A stretch of DNA of 64,000 bases from Catellatospora paridis. Lineage in GTDB: Bacteria; Actinomycetota; Actinomycetes; Mycobacteriales; Micromonosporaceae. Of this stretch, positions 55,157 through 64,000 are shown piece after piece. Each line of letters begins with the position of its first letter. Position 1 is the stretch's first letter. The stretch spans positions 23,742-87,741 of the forward strand of contig NZ_ML769319.1 of NCBI RefSeq assembly GCF_009720365.1, given 5' to 3'. Below the pieces are notes generated by a model. That model searched no databases. It saw only the letters and a program-made list of their open reading frames with translations, and was not told where the DNA came from. The position numbers and the translations under genes are program-made.

Positions 55157-55642
55157 ACGATGGGTGTCCTACAAACCGACGGTGCCGGTGCGTCCGCCTC
55201 GGCCGACCTGCCGCGCCCCCGTACCTATGCCGGTGCGTTTCCCGGTGCGGGCGCGGCCATCCGCTCACCACTGTCCGGCGCGGTGCTCGCCACCGGTGCG
55301 CCGCCCGCCAGGCGGGTCATGCGTACCGCCCCCGTAGCTCCGGTGGCGGGCGGCTGGCCCGGTGTTTCCGATGCTCGGCGACAACTCGGATGCCGCATGT
55401 CACTGGTGCCGGGATTTTTGGTGTATGTCCAGCCAGAAGGCGGTCACGCGCGTGCCCAAGTGGAGGACTGTGGTAGCTTCCGTCGCCCGACCGCCGTAGG
55501 CTGGCCGCGCGTCGATAATGTGGACCCGACTGTCGCGGGTGCGGTCGTTGCACCGCCGGCAGAGACGCCAGCGCGCGCCGGACCGGCCGGCGCAGCCATC
55601 CGATCCGATGCGGGCAGGGATGACACGGTGCAGGAATACGGC

Positions 55643-56914
55643 ATGAGCCTCCCCCAGGGCTCTTACGGCGTTGTTTCACGTGAAACATCAACCCCGGCGC
55701 AGCGAGGCGCCGCCAACCCGGGCTCCGGTATGAGGCCTACCGTCGCGAACACGTATACGTCCAGCGCGGCAGGTCCGACATCGGTGCCCAGTGGTCCGGC
55801 GAGTCCTGATGCGACCGGTTTCCGCGCGACGGCCTCGGTGCCGCCACCGGGGAGCAGTGTGCCGCCCGCGGAGTTCTCATCGGCTCCGCACGGCGCCACC
55901 GGCTACGTGCCGGTGTCGGCTCCCCCGGCCAACCGGCCGCCGTCGCCCCGCCCTCAACCCAGTTCTACGCATGTCGCGGGTGAGGATCAGAGTGCGACCG
56001 CGTACGGTGCTTCTGACGCGAACACGACAGCGTCCGGTAGTTCGGAGGACCCACCGTTGGCCATGGAAGCGATGCGCGCCGTACAGATCCTGAACCCGAG
56101 CGGCGAGGTGACTATGCCTCGCCCGACCCGGCAGCGTGTCATGTGCGTCGCCAACCAGAAGGGCGGCGTGGGTAAGACCACCACGACCGTGAACCTTGCG
56201 GTGGCCCTGGCCCTGCACGGCAACCGCGTCCTGGTGGTCGACCTCGACCCGCAGGGCAACGCCTCGACCGGACTCAACGTGCCGCACCACGCGGGCGTGC
56301 CGGACGTCTACGACTGTCTGATCGACCAGGTGCCGATGGAGGAGGTGGCGCAGGCGGTCGAGGGCATCCCGAACCTCTACTGCGTGCCGGCCACCATCGA
56401 CCTCGCCGGTGCCGAGATCGAGCTCGTCTCCGTGGTCGCCCGCGAGTCGCGGCTCGGCCGCGCGATTCAGGGCTTCCCGATGGAGTTCGACTACGTCTTC
56501 ATCGACTGTCCCCCGTCGCTGGGCCTGCTCACGGTCAACGCGCTGTGCGCCGCCCAGGAGGTGCTCATCCCGATCCAGTGCGAGTACTACGCACTGGAGG
56601 GCCTCAACCAGCTCCTGAACAACATCAACCTGGTGAAGGCCCACCTCAACCCGAACCTGGACGTGTCCACGATCCTGCTGACCATGTACGACCGCCGCAC
56701 CCGCCTCGCGGACGCGGTCGAGCAGGACGTGCGCAACCACTTCGGCCCGAAGGTGCTGACTTCGGTCATCCCCCGCAACGTGCGCGTCTCCGAGGCGCCC
56801 AGCTACGGCCAGTCGGTCATGACTTATGATCCCGGTTCGCGCGGAGCCACCAGCTACTTCGAGGCCGCGCAGGAGATCGCCGAGCGCGGCGCGAAGATCG
56901 GAGTTGCGGCATGA
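55643..56914 (+). CDS. parA: Chromosome partitioning ATPase ParA
   Basis: 423 residues from ATG 55643 (AGGA 7 nt upstream); GTG 55628 is an equally plausible start, and the frame is open from 55160. The first 150 residues are Pro/Ser/Ala-rich and disordered. The MinD/ParA ATPase domain then begins with [20 protein letters not shown] (deviant Walker A from about residue 173), and DLDPQGNAS and [14 protein letters not shown] follow. It moves ParB-parS complexes. The codons for VSRET in the N-terminus are a parS site. Confidence 0.95.
   Translation: MSLPQGSYGVVSRETSTPAQRGAANPGSGMRPTVANTYTSSAAGPTSVPSGPASPDATGFRATASVPPPGSSVPPAEFSSAPHGATGYVPVSAPPANRPPSPRPQPSSTHVAGEDQSATAYGASDANTTASGSSEDPPLAMEAMRAVQILNPSGEVTMPRPTRQRVMCVANQKGGVGKTTTTVNLAVALALHGNRVLVVDLDPQGNASTGLNVPHHAGVPDVYDCLIDQVPMEEVAQAVEGIPNLYCVPATIDLAGAEIELVSVVARESRLGRAIQGFPMEFDYVFIDCPPSLGLLTVNALCAAQEVLIPIQCEYYALEGLNQLLNNINLVKAHLNPNLDVSTILLTMYDRRTRLADAVEQDVRNHFGPKVLTSVIPRNVRVSEAPSYGQSVMTYDPGSRGATSYFEAAQEIAERGAKIGVAA
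55672..55687. promoter_or_regulatory. parS site inside the parA 5' coding region
   Basis: Exact TGTTTCACGTGAAACA, read in frame as VVSRET(S). Mycobacterial parA genes also encode VSRET here. Confidence 0.95.
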
Positions 56915-56954
56915 CCACGCGGAACAGCATCGGTGCGGAAGGCGAGGGGCCGGT

Positions 56955-58001
56955 ATGACCCCGCCCCCCGTTCGTAAGGGAGGCCTCGGCCGTGGTCTCG
57001 GCGCGCTGATCCCGACGACCCCGATCGCACCGGCGGCCCCTGTGGCGGCCCCAGTGCCGGCGCAGGCCGCTCCGGTCGAGGTCATGCCGGTCTCCGCTCC
57101 CCCGGCCACCACGGCCCCTGTGGAGGCCCCGCAGGCGCCTCAGGCCGTGGAGATGCCTCCCCCGGCGCAAGTCTCGGACCTGGCACCCGTGCCCGGCGCG
57201 CGTTTCGCGGAGATCCCGGTCGGCTCGATCGTGCCCAACGCGAAGCAGCCGCGGCAGATCTTCGACGACGAGATGCTCGACGAACTGAAGATCTCCATCC
57301 AGGAGGTCGGCTTCCTGCAGCCGATCGTCGTTCGCGAACTCGGGCAGGACAAGTACGAACTGGTCATGGGCGAGCGGCGCTGGCGTGCCGCCCAGGCCGT
57401 CGGCAAGGAGATGATCCCGGCGATCATCCGGGACACCCGCGACGACGCCATGCTGCGCGACGCGCTGCTGGAGAACATCCACCGGGCCCAGCTGAATCCG
57501 CTGGAAGAGGCTGCGGCATACCAGCAGTTGCTGGAGGAGTTCGGTGCCACGCATGATGAACTGGCCAAGAAGATCGGCCGCAGCCGGCCGCAGATCTCCA
57601 ACACCATCCGCCTGCTGAACCTGCCCCCGCAGGTGCAGAAGCGGGTGGCCGCGGGCGTCCTCTCCGCGGGCCACGCGCGGGCACTACTCAGCCTCGACCA
57701 GGCCGACGCCCAGGACAAGCTGGCGACCCGCATCGTCGCCGAAGGCCTTTCGGTGCGGGCGACCGAGGAGCTGGTGACTCTCGCCAACGCCGAGGATGAC
57801 GCGAAGCAGCCCGCTGCCAAGCGGCGCGCCAAGCCACACGCCCCCGCGCTGGTCGATCTGGCCGATCGGCTGTCGGACCGGTTCGACACCAAGGTGAAGG
57901 TCGACATCGGGCGGAGCAAGGGCAAGATCACGATAGAGTTCGCGACGGTAGACGACCTGGAGCGGATTGTCGGGATCATCGGCGTGGAGCAGCAAGAATA
58001 G
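56955..58001 (+). CDS. parB: Chromosome partitioning protein ParB
   Basis: 348 residues from ATG 56955, 40 nt after parA. N-terminal ParA-stimulating peptide ([13 protein letters not shown]), a Pro/Ala linker, CTPase box with [14 protein letters not shown] and GERRWRAAQ (about 138-146), helix-turn-helix [23 protein letters not shown] (about 197-219) and C-terminal dimer domain. CTP-dependent clamp that loads at parS. Confidence 0.97.
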   Translation: MTPPPVRKGGLGRGLGALIPTTPIAPAAPVAAPVPAQAAPVEVMPVSAPPATTAPVEAPQAPQAVEMPPPAQVSDLAPVPGARFAEIPVGSIVPNAKQPRQIFDDEMLDELKISIQEVGFLQPIVVRELGQDKYELVMGERRWRAAQAVGKEMIPAIIRDTRDDAMLRDALLENIHRAQLNPLEEAAAYQQLLEEFGATHDELAKKIGRSRPQISNTIRLLNLPPQVQKRVAAGVLSAGHARALLSLDQADAQDKLATRIVAEGLSVRATEELVTLANAEDDAKQPAAKRRAKPHAPALVDLADRLSDRFDTKVKVDIGRSKGKITIEFATVDDLERIVGIIGVEQQE

Positions 58002-58013
58002 ACTAGGTTGATG

Positions 58014-58044
58014 AAGCGGGCCATCCTTGACGGGTGGCCCGCTT
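58014..58044. terminator. Intrinsic terminator after parB
   Basis: 13-bp stem with one G-T pair (58014-58026 with 58032-58044), TTGAC loop, followed by TTTT. Confidence 0.88.
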
Positions 58045-59765
58045 TTCTGTTTCCGGGCCTTCCTCGACCTGCAACGCCTGACGATGATGCGCGTTCCCTC
58101 TGCGACATCGCTGGTGAGGCATCGGTGGCCGCGACGGCTCTGGACAAGGGCGCCGTCTACCGCGGCACCGCAGCACCGTCTCGGTCCCTGGGGTCGGATT
58201 GAGGGTGGCGGGTCGAAGGATCCGATGGTCGTGCTGGCCGGGTAGGCCAGCTGGTGGGGCCGGCTGTGTGTCGGTCGGTGCCCGCTCATGGGAACCAGGT
58301 CCGACTCCAGTCGCGGGCCTGTCCGGCTTCCTCAGCGGATCTGAGTGCCGCTGGCGTCGGCCGTCTGCCGTCGACTGACAGTCCGAGCCGTCGGGTTCAC
58401 GCGGCCCGACCTTGCAGGGGTCTGGTGGAAGTCTGGTCTTGGGCTGGCCACCGAATGCGCTCGAAGCCTGACGAGGTCGGTCGGGTGGAGGGCCCGGATG
58501 GATGGCGACCGCCGGCACCAGGCCACGTATGGCGACTGGCTCTGGTTTGACCGGGGTCGGCCGGTCGATCGTCACCGCGGGCGGCTGACGCCTGATCGGC
58601 GACCTTCCGATGCTTGGATCTCGGCACGCTCTCGGTGCCCTGCCGGCGATCGCCTCCGTCGCCTGAGCGCGGCCGCCCTGGATGGGCGTCACCGTGGCAG
58701 CGCGACCGTGACCGCTGGGGGAGCTACTGGGCCGGTACCTGGCGAACGCGTTGCCACGCCGGGTAGACCGGGCTGATGCCCACTCGGCCGTGCCAGTGAG
58801 CTGTTAGGAGGGCTGCGTCCGGGACCTACGAAGCCGAGGATGCCGTTCCGTCGGTCTCTGATCCGGTGCAGCCCTCAATCCTGTGTGGCCCCGGTCGGGT
58901 GTGGCCCCGGTCGGGCGTGCCGTCGGGTCGGCCCGATCGGGTATCCCCCCGGCTGGCCCGACGTGGCCCGGTCGGCGTGCTTCGGACCCGACGCGGGCCC
59001 CCAGGTGCGCACTGGGGCCGTCGGCTTAGAGGCCGTCCTGTGCACGGTTCGCGCCCCGGGCGAGGCGGCATGCGGTCTTCGGCAGAACGAGCCTGTCCCG
59101 ATCATCCTCGTGCGTGCGCGTTCCAAGGTTGCCGTCTTCTTCCCGCTTGACCGAGAGGCCACCCACTCCCGCCGCGACATTGGGTTAAGAGGTGCCGCTC
59201 TTGCTGTTCCCGTTGGTGGCGTGCTGAGCGCAGTCAGGGTCCTCATGCGGCCCGCGTTCCCCGACAACCGGGCGGACAGGCGTGAGGGACGCCCGCAGCT
59301 GAGTCAGGGCGGCTCGCCACTAGGCCCTGGTTGGTGGCAGGCGGACCGGAGTTCCAAGCCCGCCGTCGGTTGAGGTACGCACTCCTGTCCCCAGCGGCCA
59401 ACTCCAGGAGCCCCTCCTCAGACGAGTGCACATGGTGGAGCCGGGCATCCGCTGACCGTCAGGTGCGCGGGAAGGTCAGTCGTTGCGGCCGGGGTGAGCA
59501 TGCGCGGTCCACGGGCTTGCCTTGGCGTTGGACCGGTGCCGGGTGAGAGCGTGGACTGGCCCCCAGGCGGGCAGGTGGACTTTCTATTGCCACCGGAGGT
59601 GAACGTCCACCCGGAGCGAGGTGAACCTCCCTACCGCCTTGCGGCTGACCACATCTCCGGAACCACGGAGCGCCGTCAGGTCCTGCTGAGCGGAAGAGTG
59701 GGTGGCTCGGGAGCGGCAGCCGAGAACGGTGGAAGCCAGTGCTGGCGGCGAAACAGAGGATGTGA

Positions 59766-59780
59766 TGTTTCACGTGAAAC
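59766..59780. promoter_or_regulatory. parS site
   Basis: TGTTTCACGTGAAAC, complete 14-bp core. Confidence 0.9.
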
Positions 59781-60489
59781 CGAGAGATCGTCTCCGGTGC
59801 GGAGGTCGAGGCGACTTCGCGGTGGAGACCAGTTGACGTCGTGGCGCATGAGCGCATGGGCACTATGCCAAACGTTGCGCGCCCGTGTGACTGGCTGGGG
59901 GCTCAGGCTGGCGAGGACCGTGTATTTCGGTTCCGTCGGCGTTCGAACGCGGTTGCTTCGAAGGCGATCGGCCACGTCGGCATTTGGCCCTTGGGCCGAC
60001 ATCGTTGGGAGGGTGAACCTGCCTGGCGACGATGGTCAGTCGGAGTCTTCGGCATGGACCCATGCTGTACGCCGGGCGTGCGCCGGCTCCGAGCGCCCGG
60101 ACTGTTCCGCCGTTCGGGTGGGAGTCCAGACGACCGGGGATGCCTGGGCGGCAGATGTGCGGACGCTGTCCGGGGGTGCGCGTTCGTCCCGCTGAGAGAT
60201 CCGACCTGACTCGGCCGCGAGTGCCGGTGTCCTGGTGCCAACCAGGTGGCGTGCTGCCGGAGGCACTAACCTCCTTCGGCAACGAGCGCCGCAAGGAGCA
60301 CACGAGTACTGCTGGCGTACTCCCCCAGTCCAGGGCCTCGCCTGCTGAGTGCCGAGTCCCGTGATGTTCGGCAGCCGTGGTCTTCATGCGCAGAACAACG
60401 CGAGCCAGGAGTGGACGGCGAGGACGGTTGGCGGGCGCTCCGGGAATCCCGCATCGCGTGGTGCCCGTGAGGTCCGGTCGCGATCTCTT

Positions 60490-60505
60490 GGTTTCACGTG
60501 AAACC
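60490..60505. promoter_or_regulatory. parS site
   Basis: GGTTTCACGTGAAACC, complete core with G/C outer pair. Confidence 0.9.
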
Positions 60506-61391
60506 TCGATCCCGGCCGGTTCACGCGACGGTGCCATCGCCAAGTGACGCCGAGGCAGCGAGAGCTGTTCGGCATCAGGGTGCCGTGCCGCTCCACCGCG
60601 TAGTGCCCTCCCCCGCGCGGAGGCGACGATCTGCCGTCACCATGAGTGCCCGTCGGTGGCCCCCGAGCCGACCGGCTGCGGTTCTCGAATGTTCCTGCAG
60701 TCGAGAGCGGCCGCGGCCCGGCGCCAGATCGCAACCAGCTGTCGGTGAGGGGAAACAGTGCCGCTGTCTTGGCGTGAGGTCGGGCCCTCTTGGGAGCCAT
60801 CGGGTGGACACCTCGTCGGCCTGATGCGCCGCCACGTCTCTGTCTCGCCTGGTCGCGCCAGGCCCGTCAGCGCACCCGTCTGACAGGCAGTGGGTCGACG
60901 GCGTCTAGCGGGCCGCCAACCTGACGTGAGTGGGCACCACGCCACATCGGCGAGGCGTAGGTCGTGAGCGCTTACGACCTACCGTGAGGTTTGCGCATCT
61001 GGAGAACGGGCACTGGAATTGGCGTCGAGGGGTGATGCGTGCTGGCGCTTGGGGCGAGTGCCGCGTCGTCTCGCCTGTGACCCAGGTCGGGCGGAAGCGT
61101 GTGGATCCCCGAAGTCGAGTCGGATGGCGCTGGGCGTGGCTGTCGCAGGGAGACGGGTCGTTCAAAGCCAGTGACCGTGTGCGAGACGTTCCCATGGGCA
61201 AGAAGGCGCGCACTTGGTCCGGCCTTCTGCTCGACGCCCGGCAGGCACTGGCTGACGGTTACGCCCCGCATCGCATCTCAGGATGGCGTGTTCGATCCTG
61301 CCGGCACGCCATCGCGGCGCGCCGACCGATGATTGTGACCGCACGGGACCTGGCACGAGGTGAGCCCCGCAACTGCTTTCATGCAGTCGAC

Positions 61392-61410
61392 TGGTTGGGC
61401 CGCCCAACCA
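61392..61410. repeat. 19-bp palindrome
   Basis: TGGTTGGGC (61392-61400), one base, GCCCAACCA (61402-61410), inside a wider TGCAG...TGCAG surround. Function unknown. Confidence 0.45.
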
Positions 61411-62371
61411 CTGCAGCGAGGCCGGGGACACGGGTGTCCGTGCCCGGGCACGGCTGGAGTGGCTTCGTCGACCCGGTCCCGGAACACCGGTCGGCTGACC
61501 GCTTTCAGTGCTCTGGGGAACGCCAGGGCAGGGGGGACGCTACGAGGACGAGGGCTTGGAAAAAGCGGTCCCGACCGTCGGTCGCTCGGTGTACAAGCCG
61601 TTGATTTCGTTCGGCTCGCCAACTCGGGCAGCCGGCGTGAGGCATCGGCGACGGCAGCGCCATGTCGCGGCACGCGTTCCACGCCGCGCATCCGCGAACG
61701 GCGGGCGGCCGTTTCGAGTGCCGGGACGATCCAGGACTGCGGCGACGTCTGAAACGAGGCCTCGGCCGGGCTAAGTCCCCCACCGCGTCGGCCGGCCGGC
61801 CGGTTACTGGTGGTGCCGTGGGCGGAAGCGGTGCGCTTCTGACGGTCCGTGCCCACAAGCGCCGGAAGGTAGCCGCGGATGCACGCGTACTCGACTGTGG
61901 TCAGGTGAACCTAGCGGCTTCGGTGACCAGTTGCTGGCGCGCACGGCCGGCGTGGCACCGGCGATGCAGATGGTTTTGAGAAGTCGAGGGACCACGGGTG
62001 TGGGTACTCCAGGGAAACTGGCGACCGCGACCGCGTCGACGCGAGTGTCCCCCATGATGCTGTTCCGTCCGTTAAGCGAATCGAATTCCTTCTCCAGGCA
62101 CCAGGTCCGCGAACCAGCAGGGCACCGGAATACGTGCCCGCTACGACGTGGCCCGGACCGCGGGCTGGTGTGCTCGCGTGGTTGCCGTGCGCAGGCCCAG
62201 TTGGCGAGTTCGGATGCATGGGGGTTCGTGCTGGAGGGGTTCCACGTAAGCGAGCGCCTTCGCGTGGGACCGATGGACTCCGGAAGGAGGGCGGGGCACC
62301 CGGCCCTGATCGAGCTGGCTACCCCGGTGCGGTGGTTCGAGTATTCCGCGGCGCGGCGCCGGCGCGTGCGC

Positions 62372-62387
62372 TGTTTCACGTGAAACA
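62372..62387. promoter_or_regulatory. parS site
   Basis: Exact TGTTTCACGTGAAACA. Confidence 0.93.
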
Positions 62388-63701
62388 CGATGATCGCATT
62401 TGTGGCCCGGACGTTCTGCTAATCGGCACCGCCGGTTCGCGCGAAGGGCTGTTGCAGATCGCTCCCGCCTCCGGCCAGAACGGAATACGGCGCGCAACGA
62501 GACGAGGGGCTTTGAGCGGGGCTGCGCCATCGAGGCGTTGGACCGGGCCGCGGCCCCGACGTTCCCAACCGCGACTGAAGTCCACGGCATGTTGCCCTGG
62601 GCGCGTGGACCGCGTGGGGCGACACTTGCTGGAAGCGGCTGGGCAACTCGCGGGATGGCCGGTGAGCGCTCGATTAGCCCGAGACCGTTGGGCCGGGCTG
62701 GGTGTCCGTGACATCGCTCGGACGGTTTCGGCGCACCTCCGATCCCGAGCGGACCCGTCAACTGCGTGCCGTCATGTGGTTGTCGGCTCCGGTTGGCGTC
62801 GGCATGATTACCCGCCCTTCGACCGCGCCGTGTCGTCGACCGAGGAAGCGAGACGCTGGCGCTGGAGCACCGTTGAGGCGGCCGCGCGTGGGTCGGCCGG
62901 TGTCCGTAGCCCTGAGAACGGAGCCTTGGTGCCAGACGGGTGGCATTGTCGGTATGCGCGGGCAGAGAAAACCCGGCCTTGCGTCGTGCACACCGTACGC
63001 GTCCGAATGGAGTGCCACGGAACTGCGGCGGATCGAGACGCGGGCACCGGGTTTCGCTTCATGGACAAGCCTGTTGCTGCGCGCCGGCCTGCGATGGGTC
63101 ACGCGAACACGCCCAACATCGAGGTGCAGGGCAAGGTGTCGTGTGCGCCGGCTGTCCAACAGTTAAGTGGATCCCGGTCGGCAGGTTGCTTGTGCCTACC
63201 GGCCCAGTCTCGGCCACGCGGTCTGCGTCAGCGAGGGTAGACGAGCCTGGAGGAGGTCCGTAGCGAAACGGCACACGATCGCATGCGACGACCTGCTGGA
63301 CGCGCCGGTCTGCGCGACGGCGCTATCTGATGTCCGCCTACGTGGCAAACCGAACTGGCGTGCGATGCGGACGTGATGGTCGGCTCGTTTCCCCGATCAG
63401 TGCGGTTGACGGGTGTCGTCAGATTCCGAGCGACGCGTCGGCGGGTGAGTCTTCCAGGTGCTGGACAGCCCTGCGTCATGCCTCAGCCGGGTTCGACTGT
63501 GTCGACTTTGGCGGTTCGGGTTCAGGCCCCTCCGGTTGCCATAGTCGGTCGAGGGCTTCCCCGCCGCGGCGTCGATTGACCATTCCTGGCTCGGCGGTAC
63601 CTTCATGCGCCGATCGTTCGTCATGAGGCGAGGCAGACTCTGACCGGGCCGAGTGCTCGGCGGCATGCTCAGGACAGCGACCCTCGCTAACCAGAGCGTC
63701 A

Positions 63702-63729
63702 GCTCGTGGTTTCACGTGAAACCACGAGC
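63702..63729. promoter_or_regulatory. parS site inside a 28-bp perfect palindrome
   Basis: GGTTTCACGTGAAACC at 63708-63723, extended on both sides by GCTCGT/ACGAGC. Confidence 0.9.
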
Positions 63730-63870
63730 ACCGATTGTGCGCCAGGCGACGGTGGCCGCCAGGTCTCGGGCGACGACGGATCCCCTGATCCCCCACTGCC
63801 GGAGCGCGGGCACGACATGGTGCCGCGACCGGACCAACAGTGTCTGCTGCCGTCCTCACTCGTTGAGTCA

Positions 63871-64000
63871 CGCCCGACGCCCGACGCCCGACGCCCGACG
63901 CCCGACGCCCGACGCCCGACGCCCGACGCCCGACGCCCGACGCCCGACGCCCGACGCCCGACGCCCGACGCCCGACGCCCGACGCCCGACGCCCGACGCC
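63871..64000 (+). repeat. 7-bp tandem repeat (CGCCCGA)n running off the window
   Basis: CGCCCGA is repeated without change from 63871 to the last base, about 18.5 copies. The true length is not visible. Confidence 0.97.

Larger units (their letters stand above)
58045..63870. other. 5.8-kb segment without convincing genes, carrying four parS sites
   Basis: Many open frames exist on both strands because of high GC. None shows a recognisable domain, a ribosome site plus a start, or a consistent codon bias, and long frames on opposite strands coexist. Composition is a little less GC-rich than the genes. Visible structure: parS at 59766, 60490, 62372 and 63708; a 19-bp palindrome at 61392-61410; a short tandem duplication of about 14 bp near 58885-58912. 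Best read as an untranslated centromere-like or degenerate region. Confidence 0.6.

Noticed and set aside
55160..55642. 160-residue further N-terminal extension of ParA
   Set aside because: It would start inside the rsmG terminator region, shows no protein-like conservation, and better ribosome sites exist at 55628 and 55643.
62134..63240. 368-residue plus-strand frame in the parS segment
   Set aside because: Its composition is random-like (Arg, Ser and Trp rich), it reads through a parS site as FHVKH, and overlapping frames on the other strand are equally long.
63871..64000. CRISPR array
   Set aside because: The repeat unit is 7 bp with no spacers. It is a simple tandem repeat.

Overview
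This is the replication-origin region of a high-GC actinomycete chromosome. The gene order (parB-parA-rsmG-jag-yidC-yidD-rnpA-rpmH, then dnaA-oriC-dnaN-gnd-recF-dciA, gyrB-gyrA-DUF3566-tRNA-Ile-tRNA-Ala), the DLW-39 small protein, the chaplin-type secreted protein and the many SigE-family sigma factors all fit Actinomycetota. Micromonosporaceae is my best guess, by inference only.

Layout. 1-2350: the end of a sigma factor gene, its membrane partner and a lipoprotein paralogue of that partner. 2450-13200: a dispersed leucine/isovalerate (liu-type) catabolic set (acyl-CoA dehydrogenase, carboxyltransferase beta subunit, HMG-CoA lyase, biotin carboxylase, TetR regulator), interrupted by a three-repeat chaplin protein and a secreted subtilase. 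A shared palindrome lies in front of each catabolic unit and of the regulator. 13230-28650: a TPR protein, two more sigma/membrane-protein modules, secreted proteins, an SGNH hydrolase, a DsbA-like oxidoreductase, an MFS exporter, a PIG-L deacetylase and a PLP-dependent dehydratase. 28690-30000: nine minus-strand tRNA genes with an HNH nuclease gene among them. 30100-36240: accessory genes (a tiny promoter/terminator-bounded gene, a FAD oxidase, two methyltransferases, a hydrolase) plus relics of a phosphotransferase and a tyrosine recombinase. 36250-51900: the gyrase and oriC core. A SigE-family module sits between oriC and dnaA, where these genes are normally direct neighbours. 51900-58000: ribosomal protein L34, RNase P protein, membrane insertase, RsmG and ParAB. 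58045-64000: almost 6 kb with no convincing gene, carrying four parS sites and ending in a 7-bp tandem repeat that runs off the window.

How it works together. DnaA acts at the box-rich oriC, DnaN/RecF/DciA/gyrase serve replication, and ParA/ParB act on six parS sites: one in the parA 5' coding part, four in the gene-free segment and one alone at 22.3 kb. Four SigE-family sigma genes are each overlapped or followed within 1 nt by a gene for a single-pass membrane protein with a sugar/peptide-like extracytoplasmic part. Two of these modules also have a secreted lipoprotein homologous to the membrane partner, and at least two share an identically spaced promoter. These look like repeated envelope-sensing units.

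All calls are by eye from sequence and family knowledge. No database search was run.
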